Shown here: positions 43,624 to 53,032 of the stretch, piece after piece
How the letters are laid out: each line of letters starts with the position of its first letter
Position numbering within the stretch: position 1 is the first letter of the stretch
NCBI GenBank assembly: GCA_023665085.1
Contig: JAMPEQ010000006.1
Coordinates: 1-64,000 of the forward strand
Direction: 5' to 3'
Length of the DNA: 64,000 nucleotides
Source of the DNA: Bacteroides sp.
GTDB lineage: Bacteria > Bacillota > Clostridia > Oscillospirales > Acutalibacteraceae
The notes under the pieces: model-generated
Told to the model about the DNA's origin: nothing
The model's input: only the letters and a program-made list of their open reading frames with translations
Databases searched by the model: none
Position numbers and translations under genes: made by a program

Positions 43624-45123
43624 GTGATAATAAAAATTTCTGATTATTGCAATGGAAATAATGCTTCGATAGGTGTTAAAGAAGCAATAAAAAATGCAAA
43701 TGACGGTGACACTGTTTTTTTTGAAAAAGGTGTTTATCATTTTTATAAGGATTACAGTGAGCACAAAGTTTATCATATGACTAATACAGACTCATTTGTT
43801 AAACCTGATAAATATTTTGCAATTCTTCTTGAAAATAAGAAGGGAATTACTATAGATGGTAATGACAGTATTTTTGTGATTCATGGCGATATGTGCTCAC
43901 TTTCACTTATTAAGTGCAATAATATCATTTTGAAAAATTTTACCATTAAATACAATTCCCCCACTAATTTTGAAATGACAGTCAAAGAAAAAAAGAAAAA
44001 TAGAATTGTTTACTCAATTCCAGAGGGTACTTCTTTTTCAGTAAGAGGTAATACCATTAAATTCTTTGAACAAAGTCCTTTTACAAAAAAAAATTATTAT
44101 TCACACACTAATAATAGGAATTGTTACTGCAATGTTATTCACAGAGATAACGAGGTTTTCAGAACTCAGTATTCACCGATAAGAGCAAGAATTAAAATGA
44201 AACGTCTTAATAAAACAGACGTTGAATGTACTTATATTATTCCTCCTGAATTTCGCCTCGGTGATACTATTGCTATGTCAGAAAACCGCTGCAGAGACAA
44301 CTGCGGTCTGTTTTTCTGGGAGAGCAGTAATATTATAAGTGAAAATATCACAGTTAATTATATGCACGGCTTCGGTTGGCTTTCTCAGATGTGTGAAAAT
44401 CTTACATTTGATAAAATCAGCTTTACACCTGATAAGGAAAGGGGATATCGCGTTTCTTCCTTTGCAGATTGTATTCATGTATGCGGTTGTAAAGGATATG
44501 TAAAAATCAATGAGTGCTTTTTTGAACATCCGCATGATGACGGTATAAATATCCACGGCGCATTCCTGCGTTTAAAAAAGCAGATAGATGCACATACGGC
44601 TTTGTTTGAATTTGTACATAAGCAGCAGGGCGGTTATAAAAACTTTTTTAGGGGTGATAAGGTAAAGCTTTATTCAAGAATGGATTTAAGCGAAATCACC
44701 GGAGTTTATACAGTAAAAAATACAGATGATTATATCAATAAAAAACTTGTAACTGTAGTTTTTGAAGAAGAGCTTCCTATTCTTACACCAAAAATGGTTG
44801 TGGCAGAAAATATTACATACAACCCAAAGGTTTCTATAACCAACTGCACTTTCCTGAATATTCCGACAAGGGGTATTCTGTGTACTACCACTGAAGAAAG
44901 TGATGTAAGCTGTAATAAATTCAAAAATTTAAAAATGCCTGATATTTTTATCTCCTGTGACTGCAGGGATTGGTATGAGTCAGGTCCGTGTAAATCAATG
45001 AAAATTCACAACAATGTCTTTTCACAGAAAAATCCGATTAAATTTGAGCCTATCTGTATTGGCAAACCTGTTGAGAATGTTCACGAAAATATAGAAATAT
45101 TTGATAATAAAGAGGAAATTTAA
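43624..45123 (+). CDS. GH110-like alpha-galactosidase (right-handed beta-helix)
   Basis: 499 residues of parallel beta-helix. The blocks GDTVFFEKGVYHFY, NRCRDNCGLFFWESSNII, MHGFGWLSQMCENLTF, SSFADCIHVCGCKGYVKI and HPHDDGINIHG fit glycoside hydrolase family 110, enzymes that remove alpha-1,3-linked galactose; the paired aspartates D305/D306 are the likely catalytic region. There is no signal peptide, so it would act on imported oligosaccharides. GGAGG at 43612 is 7 nt from GTG 43624 but only 1 nt from ATG 43618, so GTG is taken as start. The next gene, a PPi-phosphofructokinase, begins at the following base. Confidence 0.72.
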   Translation: MIIKISDYCNGNNASIGVKEAIKNANDGDTVFFEKGVYHFYKDYSEHKVYHMTNTDSFVKPDKYFAILLENKKGITIDGNDSIFVIHGDMCSLSLIKCNNIILKNFTIKYNSPTNFEMTVKEKKKNRIVYSIPEGTSFSVRGNTIKFFEQSPFTKKNYYSHTNNRNCYCNVIHRDNEVFRTQYSPIRARIKMKRLNKTDVECTYIIPPEFRLGDTIAMSENRCRDNCGLFFWESSNIISENITVNYMHGFGWLSQMCENLTFDKISFTPDKERGYRVSSFADCIHVCGCKGYVKINECFFEHPHDDGINIHGAFLRLKKQIDAHTALFEFVHKQQGGYKNFFRGDKVKLYSRMDLSEITGVYTVKNTDDYINKKLVTVVFEEELPILTPKMVVAENITYNPKVSITNCTFLNIPTRGILCTTTEESDVSCNKFKNLKMPDIFISCDCRDWYESGPCKSMKIHNNVFSQKNPIKFEPICIGKPVENVHENIEIFDNKEEI

Positions 45124-46368
45124 ATGGCAAAAAATATGATAATTGGTCAGTCGGGAGGTCCTACCGCGGTTATAAATGCAAGTCTTGCAGGTGCTATTGA
45201 GTATGCCTTTGGCTGTGAAGAGATAGATAGAGTATATGGAATGGTGCATGGTATTCAGGGACTTCTTGAAGATAATATAAAAGATCTCACTGAGCATTTC
45301 GGAAACAGACCTTCAAGATTAAACAGACTTAGAATGACTCCTGCAATGTTTCTCGGATCATGCAGATTTAAGCTGAATAATACAGAAGAGCAGTATAAGC
45401 AGATAATTGCTCAGCTCAAAAAGTATAATATAGGTTATTTTTTCTATATCGGCGGAAATGACTCTATGGATACAGTGGACAAGCTTTCAAAGTATATCAC
45501 TATGAACAATATTGATATTAAGGTTGTAGGTATTCCAAAAACAATTGACAATGATCTGGTTGGTATTGATCATTCACCCGGATATGCAAGTGCAGCAAAA
45601 TATATTGCTCTTGCCGTTCGTAATGTTGCATATGATACAGCAATTTACAGCATAAAGAGTGTACATATTATCGAAGCAATGGGCAGAGATGCCGGATGGC
45701 TTGCCGCTTCGTCAGCACTTTGCAGAGACAGTAAAAATGTAGCTCCCCATTTGATTTATTTACCTGAAATTCCTTTTTCAGTAGAAAAATTTGTAAATGA
45801 CGTCAGGGAAAAGCTTGAAGAATTCAACTCTGTAATAGTTGTTGTAAGTGAAGGTGTAAGAGATAAAGAAGGAAAATATATTTCTTCAAGAGGCGATAAA
45901 TTAGATAAATTCGGTCATGTAATGCTTTCAGGTACAGCGTCTTATCTTAAAGATGTTGTTGAAGAACAAATAGGCTGTAAGGTAAGAGCGCTTGAGCCAA
46001 GTGTTCTTCAGAGAAGTGCAGGCCATACAGCATCGCTTACAGATATTACAGAGGCTCAAAATCTTGGCTCTGTTGCTGTTCAGGCAGCATTAAAAGGAGA
46101 GAGCGGTGTTTTTTCAACTCTCAGAAGAACATCAAATAACCCTTATACTGTCGAATATTCAACAGAACGTGTTTCTGTTGTTGCCAATGCAGTTAAAACT
46201 GTTCCTCTTGAGTGGATTACACCGTCAGAAAACGACGTTACAAAGGATATGGTTGATTATATAAAACCTCTTGTAAAAGGTGTTCCGCAGATTCCTTACC
46301 GTGATGGTTTACCTGATTATGTAAATGTTTCTTATCTTGACAAGAAGGAGCAGAAATACAAGAACTGA
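45124..46368 (+). CDS. pfp: Pyrophosphate-dependent 6-phosphofructokinase
   Basis: A 414-residue phosphofructokinase. IGGNDSMDT has aspartate where ATP enzymes have glycine (GGDG), and PKTIDNDL carries the lysine seen in PPi-using enzymes, so PPi is the expected phosphoryl donor and the reaction is reversible. MGRDAGWLAA and the GxxR substrate motifs are present. It starts immediately after the GH110-like stop with no gap, suggesting galactose release and glycolysis are coexpressed. It ends at a strong terminator. Confidence 0.92.
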   Translation: MAKNMIIGQSGGPTAVINASLAGAIEYAFGCEEIDRVYGMVHGIQGLLEDNIKDLTEHFGNRPSRLNRLRMTPAMFLGSCRFKLNNTEEQYKQIIAQLKKYNIGYFFYIGGNDSMDTVDKLSKYITMNNIDIKVVGIPKTIDNDLVGIDHSPGYASAAKYIALAVRNVAYDTAIYSIKSVHIIEAMGRDAGWLAASSALCRDSKNVAPHLIYLPEIPFSVEKFVNDVREKLEEFNSVIVVVSEGVRDKEGKYISSRGDKLDKFGHVMLSGTASYLKDVVEEQIGCKVRALEPSVLQRSAGHTASLTDITEAQNLGSVAVQAALKGESGVFSTLRRTSNNPYTVEYSTERVSVVANAVKTVPLEWITPSENDVTKDMVDYIKPLVKGVPQIPYRDGLPDYVNVSYLDKKEQKYKN

Positions 46369-46380
46369 ATATAATTAAAT

Positions 46381-46426
46381 AAAAGCAATGCACATCAGTT
46401 TTAGTTAATGTGCATTGCTTTTATTA
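46381..46426. terminator. Bidirectional terminator
   Basis: A 15-bp perfect stem AAAAGCAATGCACAT/ATGTGCATTGCTTTT between convergent genes (pfp and the DUF2974 gene), A/T-runs on both sides. Confidence 0.88.
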
Positions 46427-46440
46427 TTTTAGTGATATTT

Positions 46441-47580
46441 TTAAACATTAGTATCAAAAATTTCTTGAAACTTATTGTTTAGCTTTTCTTTATACATCAA
46501 ATGTGAAAATTCTTTAATTGCACTTTTTACAGTTTCTTCAATAAGTTTTTGCTGTTCCTCATTAATTGATTTTAATGAATTAATTGCTTTTATCAGCTTT
46601 GCTAAATCCAGCTTTTTAAAATCGTCAATCTCTTTTACTCCCGCATCCTCCAGCAGATTGAATATAGTCTCAAATACCTCTTCAATATTTTCTTCACCTA
46701 TTTCATCACTTAGCTTTTTGAGATATTTGTCAATAAATTTGCTTACACTATCAGTTTCTTTAACAAGCACCAGATGATTGTTTTCTATTTGCCATGAGCT
46801 TACCTGATGCTGTTTTAAATTTTCATTTTCACTGTTTACAACTTTAAGCGATGCATCATGGTACAGCATTCTGCCTATGATGGAACGCTGAGGAATATAG
46901 GCAAATATTTTATCTTTAATTTGAGTATAATCATACCTTGAAATGATTTCTTTCGGAAATCCCGGAGCATCAAATTCATATATGCCGATAATTTTACGCT
47001 TTGTAGCATTTGAGCAGTTAAAGCCTGCAAAGGTTGCAAGATTACCTCCTTTTGAGTGACCGCATATCACAATATTTCTGTCGGCAATCAATGCACTTTC
47101 CTGAAAATAATATAAGGACTCTATCTGTGCAGGAACGGGGAACATATAGCTAAGCATGGCAGATTCTTTAATTCCTGTAAGTGTGGTGTCCGTACCTCTG
47201 AATGCAATAACAGCAAGACTGCTGTTTATGTAAAAGTTTATTGCCGAAAACTGTTTGTCTATCCTTTCATTTACATTGTTTACAAACTTTAAAAGCTTTA
47301 TATCAGCGTATCTTTTTGTTTTTGCACACTGTTTTAAGAGCTCTGCAGATTTTGCAGCAATAGATATCAATGATTCTATATAATTTTCGTTGTAAATATT
47401 AAAAAATTCCTCTGCAACCTCTTTGAGAGAAATTTTAACATCACTGTCAAATTTACATACAAGTCCTGAAAAATCAGTGTAAATTAACTGAGAGAAAATA
47501 AGTGCATCTACCTCATTAAAAGGCATTTCATCAAAATTTTTGTCCCCGAATTCTAATATATAATCATTAATGTCAGCCAT
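46441..47580 (-). CDS. DUF2974 (Mbeg1-like) alpha/beta hydrolase
   Basis: A 379-residue lipase-like serine hydrolase. Nucleophile elbow GHSKGGNLA near residue 190, an AFRGTD block before it (oxyanion region), and FDAPGF after it fit DUF2974/Mbeg1-like proteins. The last 100 residues are a helical tail with leucine-rich heptads. No signal peptide. GGAGG lies 6 nt before ATG 47580, so the earlier in-frame ATG at 47604 is rejected. Substrate unknown. Confidence 0.83.
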   Translation of the reverse strand: MADINDYILEFGDKNFDEMPFNEVDALIFSQLIYTDFSGLVCKFDSDVKISLKEVAEEFFNIYNENYIESLISIAAKSAELLKQCAKTKRYADIKLLKFVNNVNERIDKQFSAINFYINSSLAVIAFRGTDTTLTGIKESAMLSYMFPVPAQIESLYYFQESALIADRNIVICGHSKGGNLATFAGFNCSNATKRKIIGIYEFDAPGFPKEIISRYDYTQIKDKIFAYIPQRSIIGRMLYHDASLKVVNSENENLKQHQVSSWQIENNHLVLVKETDSVSKFIDKYLKKLSDEIGEENIEEVFETIFNLLEDAGVKEIDDFKKLDLAKLIKAINSLKSINEEQQKLIEETVKSAIKEFSHLMYKEKLNNKFQEIFDTNV

Positions 47581-47678
47581 TTTTACCTCCATATCGGCAT
47601 CCATAAAAATACTTTATTCATTTCCTTGTCTGTTTTTTGCTTTATAAATACATACATCTGCTTTTAAAAAGAAATTTT

Positions 47679-48200
47679 TTAATCAAAACTGTTATATTTT
47701 ACCATTTCTTCAATTGTAATTCTTTTTGTGTGCAGAGGGCTTATTTTAACATCATCTGCAGGGTATCCTGTTGGAAGAAAAGCAAGTATTTCAAAATTTT
47801 CGGGAACATTGAAGATCTCTCTTGCTTTGTCTGGATCAAATGCCATTACCCATGTAGTGCCAAGTCCAAGCTCATGTGCCTGAAGCATCATATGAGTCAC
47901 CGCAATGCTTCCGTCAATATCTGCAGAATTCTTTTGATCATATCCTCTTGAGTATGCAAGGCTTTTGTCAGTGCAGATCATAAAGCAAAGAGGAGCATCA
48001 AAATCATATTTTGTGCATTCTTTTAAATTTAATAGCCTTTCTTTATCTGTGAGAACAAGAATTCTGAACGGTTGTTTATTTACTGCTGTAGGAGCAGCCT
48101 GTGCCGCTTCAAGAATTTTGTCTATTTTTTCCTGTTCAACTTTGATGCTTTTGAAGCTTCTGCAGGAAAAGCGTTCTTTGATAAGATCTGAAAAATTCAT
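47679..48200 (-). CDS. Nitroreductase family FMN protein
   Basis: A 173-residue nitroreductase-fold protein. FSCRSFK near the N-terminus and AAPTAVNKQPF are FMN-contacting motifs; GLGTTWVMAF and AFLPTGYPADD close the fold. Usually dimeric, using NAD(P)H on quinones, nitroaromatics or flavins; the real substrate cannot be assigned. A GGGAGG site precedes the ATG. The 98-bp gap to the DUF2974 gene holds nothing obvious. Confidence 0.9.
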   Translation of the reverse strand: MNFSDLIKERFSCRSFKSIKVEQEKIDKILEAAQAAPTAVNKQPFRILVLTDKERLLNLKECTKYDFDAPLCFMICTDKSLAYSRGYDQKNSADIDGSIAVTHMMLQAHELGLGTTWVMAFDPDKAREIFNVPENFEILAFLPTGYPADDVKISPLHTKRITIEEMVKYNSFD

Positions 48201-48355
48201 AGTTTTACCTCCCGATAATTATTAACAGTATATTATCAAATTATTTTCATTATTACAATAATTTAGCTTTATTTTTTTGATTAAATCTGTTAGAATGTTC
48301 ACGTTAATATAAATAGATACTATATAGTTTAACTGTTATGCTGAAAGGATTTTAT

Positions 48356-50503
48356 ATGAATATTAATTTAAAATTGTGTCAGGAATTTAATCTCAAGCCG
48401 TGGCAGGTTGAAAATACTGTTGCATTAATTGATGACGGAAATACTATTCCGTTTATAGCAAGATACAGAAAAGAAGCCACAGGTTCATTGGATGACCAGC
48501 TTCTTCGATCTCTCTGCGACAGACTTATTTATCTGCGTAATATGGAAGAGCAAAAAGAAAAAATAATTTCTTCTATTGAAGAACAGGAGCTCATGACTGA
48601 TGAGATTATGAGTTCTATTGAAAAAGCTGCTACACTTACAGAGCTTGAAGATATTTACAGACCTTTCCGACCAAAGCGCAAAACCAGAGCTTCAGTTGCG
48701 AAGGCAAAAGGACTCCAGGGACTTGCTGACGCAATTTATGCACAGGAGTTAAACAGCGATTCACCATCAGAGCTGGCAGCTGGTTATATTAATGATGAGG
48801 TGCCTGATGTTGAAGATGCGATAAACGGCGCAAGAGACATAATTGCAGAGCTTGTGTCAGATGATCCGGCCGGTCGTAAGATGCTTCGTTATTCTATAAA
48901 AAATAATGGTATGATTGTTGTAAACGGTACTCAGGATGATTTGGGTGTTTACAGTATGTATGAGGAATACAGCGAGCCAGTTAAATCAATTGCATCTCAC
49001 AGAGTTCTTGCAGTAAACAGAGGAGAAAAGGAAGGTTTTCTCAAAGTAAGCATTGACTATGATAAAATAACCGGTCTTAATCTTCTCAAAAATCTTCATA
49101 TTAAGGAAAATGCACCGACAACACAGATAGTGCTTGATGCCATTGAAGATTCATATACAAGACTTATTTTTCCGTCAATTGAAAGAGAAATAAGAAATTT
49201 ACTGACAGATACAGCAAGTGAAAGTGCAATTGAGGTGTTTGCAAAAAATACCCGTCAGCTTTTAATGCAGCCGCCTGTAAAAAATAAAGTCACATTGGGA
49301 CTTGATCCAGGCTATCGTACCGGATGTAAGGTTGCTGTCGTAGATGAAACAGGCAAGGTGCTTGATACAGGCGTTATTTATCCTGTTCCTCCTCATAACA
49401 AGATTGATGAAGCAAAGAAAATTATAAAAAATCTTGTAAAAAAGCATAATGTAAAAATGTTTTCAATAGGAAATGGCACGGCATCCCACGAAACAGAGGT
49501 GTTTGCCGCTGAAGTAATTAAAGAGCTTGATTGTGGAATAACCTATATGGTAGTCAGTGAGGCAGGTGCTTCTGTTTATTCAGCATCAAAACTTGCGGCA
49601 GAAGAATTTCCTGACTATGATGTTTCCTTAAGAAGTGCTGTATCTATAGCCAGACGCTTGCAGGATCCTCTTGCCGAGCTTGTTAAAATTGATCCTAAAG
49701 CCATAGGCGTCGGACAGTATCAGCACGACATGCCTCAAAACAGACTTTCATCTGCACTTGACGGTGTAGTTGAGGACTGTGTAAACTCAGTCGGTGTTGA
49801 TCTTAATACTGCATCAGCACAGCTTCTTAACAGAGTAGCAGGTGTTACATCGGGTATTGCTAACAATATTGTTGAATACAGGCAGGAAAATGGTGCATTT
49901 AAATCCAGACAGGAGATATTGAAGGTTAAAAAGCTTGGACCTAAGGCTTTTGAGCAGTGTGCAGGATTTTTGAGAGTTGCTGAAAGTAAAAATGTTCTTG
50001 ATAATACAGCAGTTCATCCTGAAAGCTATGAAGCAGCAGGCAAGCTTCTTGAACTGTGCGGTGTTACTGATGACGATGTAAGAAGCGGTAATGTTTCTTC
50101 AGTTCAGACCTATGTTAAAACAGTTGGTACATCTGCTCTTGCTAAAGAACTCGGAATAGGTGAGCCTACTCTGATAGATATTTCAAACGAAATTGCAAAG
50201 CCGGGACGTGATCCCCGTGATGAACTTCCTGCTCCTCTTCTGCGTACGGATGTCATGGGCATGGAAGATTTAAAAGTTGGTATGGAGATGAAAGGCACAG
50301 TCAGAAATGTAATTGACTTTGGTGCATTTGTAGATATCGGTGTTCATCAGGACGGATTAGTGCATATTTCTCAGATTTCAAATAAATTTATTAAGCATCC
50401 AAGTGATGTGCTTAAGGTTGGGGATATTATTACTGTTTGGGTGCTTTCTCTGGACCTTGAGCGAAAGAAAATCGGTTTAACAATGAAAGAACCAAAAAAA
50501 TAA
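48356..50503 (+). CDS. tex: Tex-like RNA-binding protein
   Basis: A 715-residue Tex/YhgF protein: helical N-terminus, YqgF/RNase-H-like domain (TLGLDPGYRTGCKVAVVD), helix-hairpin-helix pairs (LLNRVAGVTSGIANNIVEYR), and C-terminal S1 domain (GTVRNVIDFGAFVDIGVHQD). It binds RNA and influences transcription. AAAGGA 8 nt upstream selects ATG 48356 over 48338. A weak TTCACG-17-TATATA promoter lies at about 48299-48327. Confidence 0.95.
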   Translation: MNINLKLCQEFNLKPWQVENTVALIDDGNTIPFIARYRKEATGSLDDQLLRSLCDRLIYLRNMEEQKEKIISSIEEQELMTDEIMSSIEKAATLTELEDIYRPFRPKRKTRASVAKAKGLQGLADAIYAQELNSDSPSELAAGYINDEVPDVEDAINGARDIIAELVSDDPAGRKMLRYSIKNNGMIVVNGTQDDLGVYSMYEEYSEPVKSIASHRVLAVNRGEKEGFLKVSIDYDKITGLNLLKNLHIKENAPTTQIVLDAIEDSYTRLIFPSIEREIRNLLTDTASESAIEVFAKNTRQLLMQPPVKNKVTLGLDPGYRTGCKVAVVDETGKVLDTGVIYPVPPHNKIDEAKKIIKNLVKKHNVKMFSIGNGTASHETEVFAAEVIKELDCGITYMVVSEAGASVYSASKLAAEEFPDYDVSLRSAVSIARRLQDPLAELVKIDPKAIGVGQYQHDMPQNRLSSALDGVVEDCVNSVGVDLNTASAQLLNRVAGVTSGIANNIVEYRQENGAFKSRQEILKVKKLGPKAFEQCAGFLRVAESKNVLDNTAVHPESYEAAGKLLELCGVTDDDVRSGNVSSVQTYVKTVGTSALAKELGIGEPTLIDISNEIAKPGRDPRDELPAPLLRTDVMGMEDLKVGMEMKGTVRNVIDFGAFVDIGVHQDGLVHISQISNKFIKHPSDVLKVGDIITVWVLSLDLERKKIGLTMKEPKK

Positions 50504-50505
50504 TT

Positions 50506-51015
50506 ATGGATTATCAATTAATAAGAAGTGACAGAAAGTCAGTAAGTATTTCTGTAAGCGACGATTTACAGATTATTATAAGAGCACCCAAGAAATTACC
50601 GCAGTCGGAAATAGATAAGATATTTAACAGCAATATTAATGCAGTAAAACGAATGCTTGAAGCGAAGAAAAAAGCTGTTCAAAAATATAATATCAGTGAT
50701 GAGGAGCTGAATAATCTTATAAAATGTGCAAAACAGATAATTCCTGACAGAGTAGAATATTATTCTGATTTGATGAATCTTAAGCCATCGTCTGTAAAAA
50801 TTACAAAGGCAAAAAAACGTTTTGGTTCATGCAGCGGCAAAAATGGTATTTGCTTTTCTTGCTATCTTATGATGTATCCTGCCGAAGCTGTGGATTATGT
50901 TGTGGTTCATGAGCTGGCACATATTAAGCATCATAATCATGGTAAAGAATTCTACGAACTTATTGAAAAATATATTCCGGATTACAGGAAAAGAGAAAAA
51001 CTTTTGAAAAACTAA
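50506..51015 (+). CDS. YgjP-like M48-type metal-dependent hydrolase
   Basis: 169 residues with the zinc motif HELAHIKHHNHGKEFY (HExxH plus third histidine) and RFGSCSGKNGICFSCYLMMYP before it, as in the YgjP/DUF45 family. Members are usually about 230 residues; here the N-terminal beta domain is shortened. It lies 2 bp after tex with no ribosome site of its own, so translation is probably coupled. It ends at a terminator. Confidence 0.85.
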   Translation: MDYQLIRSDRKSVSISVSDDLQIIIRAPKKLPQSEIDKIFNSNINAVKRMLEAKKKAVQKYNISDEELNNLIKCAKQIIPDRVEYYSDLMNLKPSSVKITKAKKRFGSCSGKNGICFSCYLMMYPAEAVDYVVVHELAHIKHHNHGKEFYELIEKYIPDYRKREKLLKN

Positions 51016-51038
51016 AAAGCCGGCAATGCCGGCTTTTT
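51014..51038. terminator. Bidirectional terminator
   Basis: AAAAAGCCGGC-AAT-GCCGGCTTTTT, an 11-bp perfect stem shared by the convergent YgjP-like and metallophosphoesterase genes; it overlaps the last codons of both. Confidence 0.9.
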
Positions 51039-51873
51039 AGTTTTTATTTACATTAATTATAACTATTTCCGGATGATTGAACAGCCGTAAAGGAAATTCA
51101 GAATTTCCTAAGCCCCTGCTGATTATAAGGCGTGGCTTGTCGCCAAAAGTTCCTCGCGCATATTTGGGCAGAATGCCTTGCCCCGGTGAAAATAGCGGAC
51201 CTATAAATGGCATTATCCATTGACCGCCGTGAGCGTGTCCTGAAAGCTGCAGATCAAAATCATACTGTGAATAATTTAATTCAGAAATACCTTCAAAATT
51301 TTCAGGGAAATGACACAACACAAGTCGAAAACCATTGAGATTTTCAAGCATCTCAAAATATCTGCTCATATCTTTATATACAAATGTTCCGTTTCGTCTT
51401 GCCTTATAATCTTTAAAATCTGCTTGGTTTTCATCAAGTCCGAGTATTGTGCAGTATTCGTTTTCTGTAATATCATTCAGCAGCACATTAAATCCTATTT
51501 TGCTCAGCTCACTCATTATTTCATCGAAGCAGTTAATTCTTCTTTCATGATTACCTGTTATATAGTATACAGGTGCAATTTCTGTAAGCATTTTTCCAAG
51601 AACAAGCATTTTTTCTTTGTTTTTGCATTTGTCGTTGATGTAATCACCGGTTATGCAAATGATATCAGGTTTTTCCGATAAAAGTTTTGGCAAGATTTTT
51701 TTGAATGGCTTTGAGTGCAGGTCGGACAAATGTGCAATTTTAAAGCTTTTATCTGTACTTTTGCTTTTTATATGATATTTTGTTATATCAATTTTATTGT
51801 TCTGGAAATAGCAGAACATCAAAAATAAAATCAAAACGAGTAATATTATAATTGTGATTTCAACAGCATTCAT
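51037..51873 (-). CDS. Membrane-anchored metallophosphoesterase
   Basis: 278 residues: an N-terminal membrane segment (about 5-24) and a calcineurin-like domain with metal ligands in HLSDLHSK, CITGDYIND, ITGNHE, VLCHFPEN and SGHAHGGQ. The group includes YkuE-type lipid-related hydrolases. AAGGAG immediately abuts ATG 51882, so ATG 51873 (9 nt away) is the better start. Substrate unknown. Confidence 0.88.
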   Translation of the reverse strand: MNAVEITIIILLVLILFLMFCYFQNNKIDITKYHIKSKSTDKSFKIAHLSDLHSKPFKKILPKLLSEKPDIICITGDYINDKCKNKEKMLVLGKMLTEIAPVYYITGNHERRINCFDEIMSELSKIGFNVLLNDITENEYCTILGLDENQADFKDYKARRNGTFVYKDMSRYFEMLENLNGFRLVLCHFPENFEGISELNYSQYDFDLQLSGHAHGGQWIMPFIGPLFSPGQGILPKYARGTFGDKPRLIISRGLGNSEFPLRLFNHPEIVIINVNKN

Positions 51874-51997
51874 CTTATTCATCTCCTTAAAATTATAATA
51901 TATTTTGTTTGTAGTTTAGTCAATACAAAAAAATATTGAAATTAAAAAGGGATTTATTCAGTTTTTATGTATATATAGTATTGAAAGGGTGAACTTT

Positions 51998-52999
51998 TTG
52001 GAACAAAGTATGCGAATTTTAGCAGAAGAAAACGAAAAAAAGATTTTATGTGAAAGAGCTTGCCTTGCATGCAATTCCAAGGGCAGAGTTAAGCCGGAAA
52101 AGGAATGTGAAATACGCACCTGCTTTCAAAGGGACAGAGACAGAATCATACACTGTCAGTCATTTCGAAGACTAAAACATAAAACACAGGTTTTTCTTGC
52201 TCCCAGCGGAGACCATTACAGAACAAGACTTACTCATACGCTTGAAGTTTCTCAGATTGCTCGAACTATTGCCAGAGCACTTAGACTTAATGAAGATTTA
52301 ACCGAAGCCATTGCACTTGGTCATGATTTAGGTCATACTCCTTTCGGACATGCCGGGGAACGTGCTCTTGACAGCCTTTGCAGCTGCGGCTTTAAGCATT
52401 ATGAGCAAAGTGTCAGAGTTGTTGACAGGCTTGAAAAATATGGCTGCGGATTAAATCTTACTGATGAAGTAAAAAACGGAATTCTTTGCCATACAAAAGG
52501 TAAGGAGGCGTATACTCTTGAGGGACAGATTATACGTATTGCGGATAAAATTGCTTACATAAACCATGATATTGATGATGCAATCCGCGCCGATATTTTG
52601 GTGGAAGAAGATATTCCTTTAAGTCTGCGTATGCAGCTTGGCATGACAAAATCGCAAAGAATCAATAATATGGTGCTTGATGTTATAAATAACAGTATAG
52701 ACAAAATCAGAATGAGTGACGACTGCTACGAAGGCTTTATGGATCTTCATAATTTCATGTTTGCTGCCGTTTATACTAATCCTATTTGTAAGGGAGAAGA
52801 AAGTAAGGCAGTTGATATGCTCTGTAAAATTTATTCCTATTATAGAAAGCATATTGATGAAATGCCTGAAGAATTTGTAAGAATTGCTGAAAATGATGGT
52901 GAAGAGAGAGCTGTTTGCGACTATATTGCCGGCATGAGTGATAATTATGCATTAAAGATTTTTAACAAGCTTTTTGTTCCGATGTTCTGGATAGATTAA
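51998..52999 (+). CDS. dgt: Deoxyguanosinetriphosphate triphosphohydrolase-like protein
   Basis: A 333-residue HD-domain hydrolase: [31 protein letters not shown] and a later D in AYINHDIDD give the H..HD..D metal set. It cleaves dNTPs to nucleoside and triphosphate. AAAGGG is best spaced (about 8 nt) for the TTG at 51998 rather than the GTG at 51989. It precedes dnaG and rpoD, a conserved order in Clostridia. Confidence 0.88.
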   Translation: MEQSMRILAEENEKKILCERACLACNSKGRVKPEKECEIRTCFQRDRDRIIHCQSFRRLKHKTQVFLAPSGDHYRTRLTHTLEVSQIARTIARALRLNEDLTEAIALGHDLGHTPFGHAGERALDSLCSCGFKHYEQSVRVVDRLEKYGCGLNLTDEVKNGILCHTKGKEAYTLEGQIIRIADKIAYINHDIDDAIRADILVEEDIPLSLRMQLGMTKSQRINNMVLDVINNSIDKIRMSDDCYEGFMDLHNFMFAAVYTNPICKGEESKAVDMLCKIYSYYRKHIDEMPEEFVRIAENDGEERAVCDYIAGMSDNYALKIFNKLFVPMFWID

Positions 53000-53032
53000 T
53001 TAGTTTTATTTTAGCTGAAAGGAGTTGAAATT

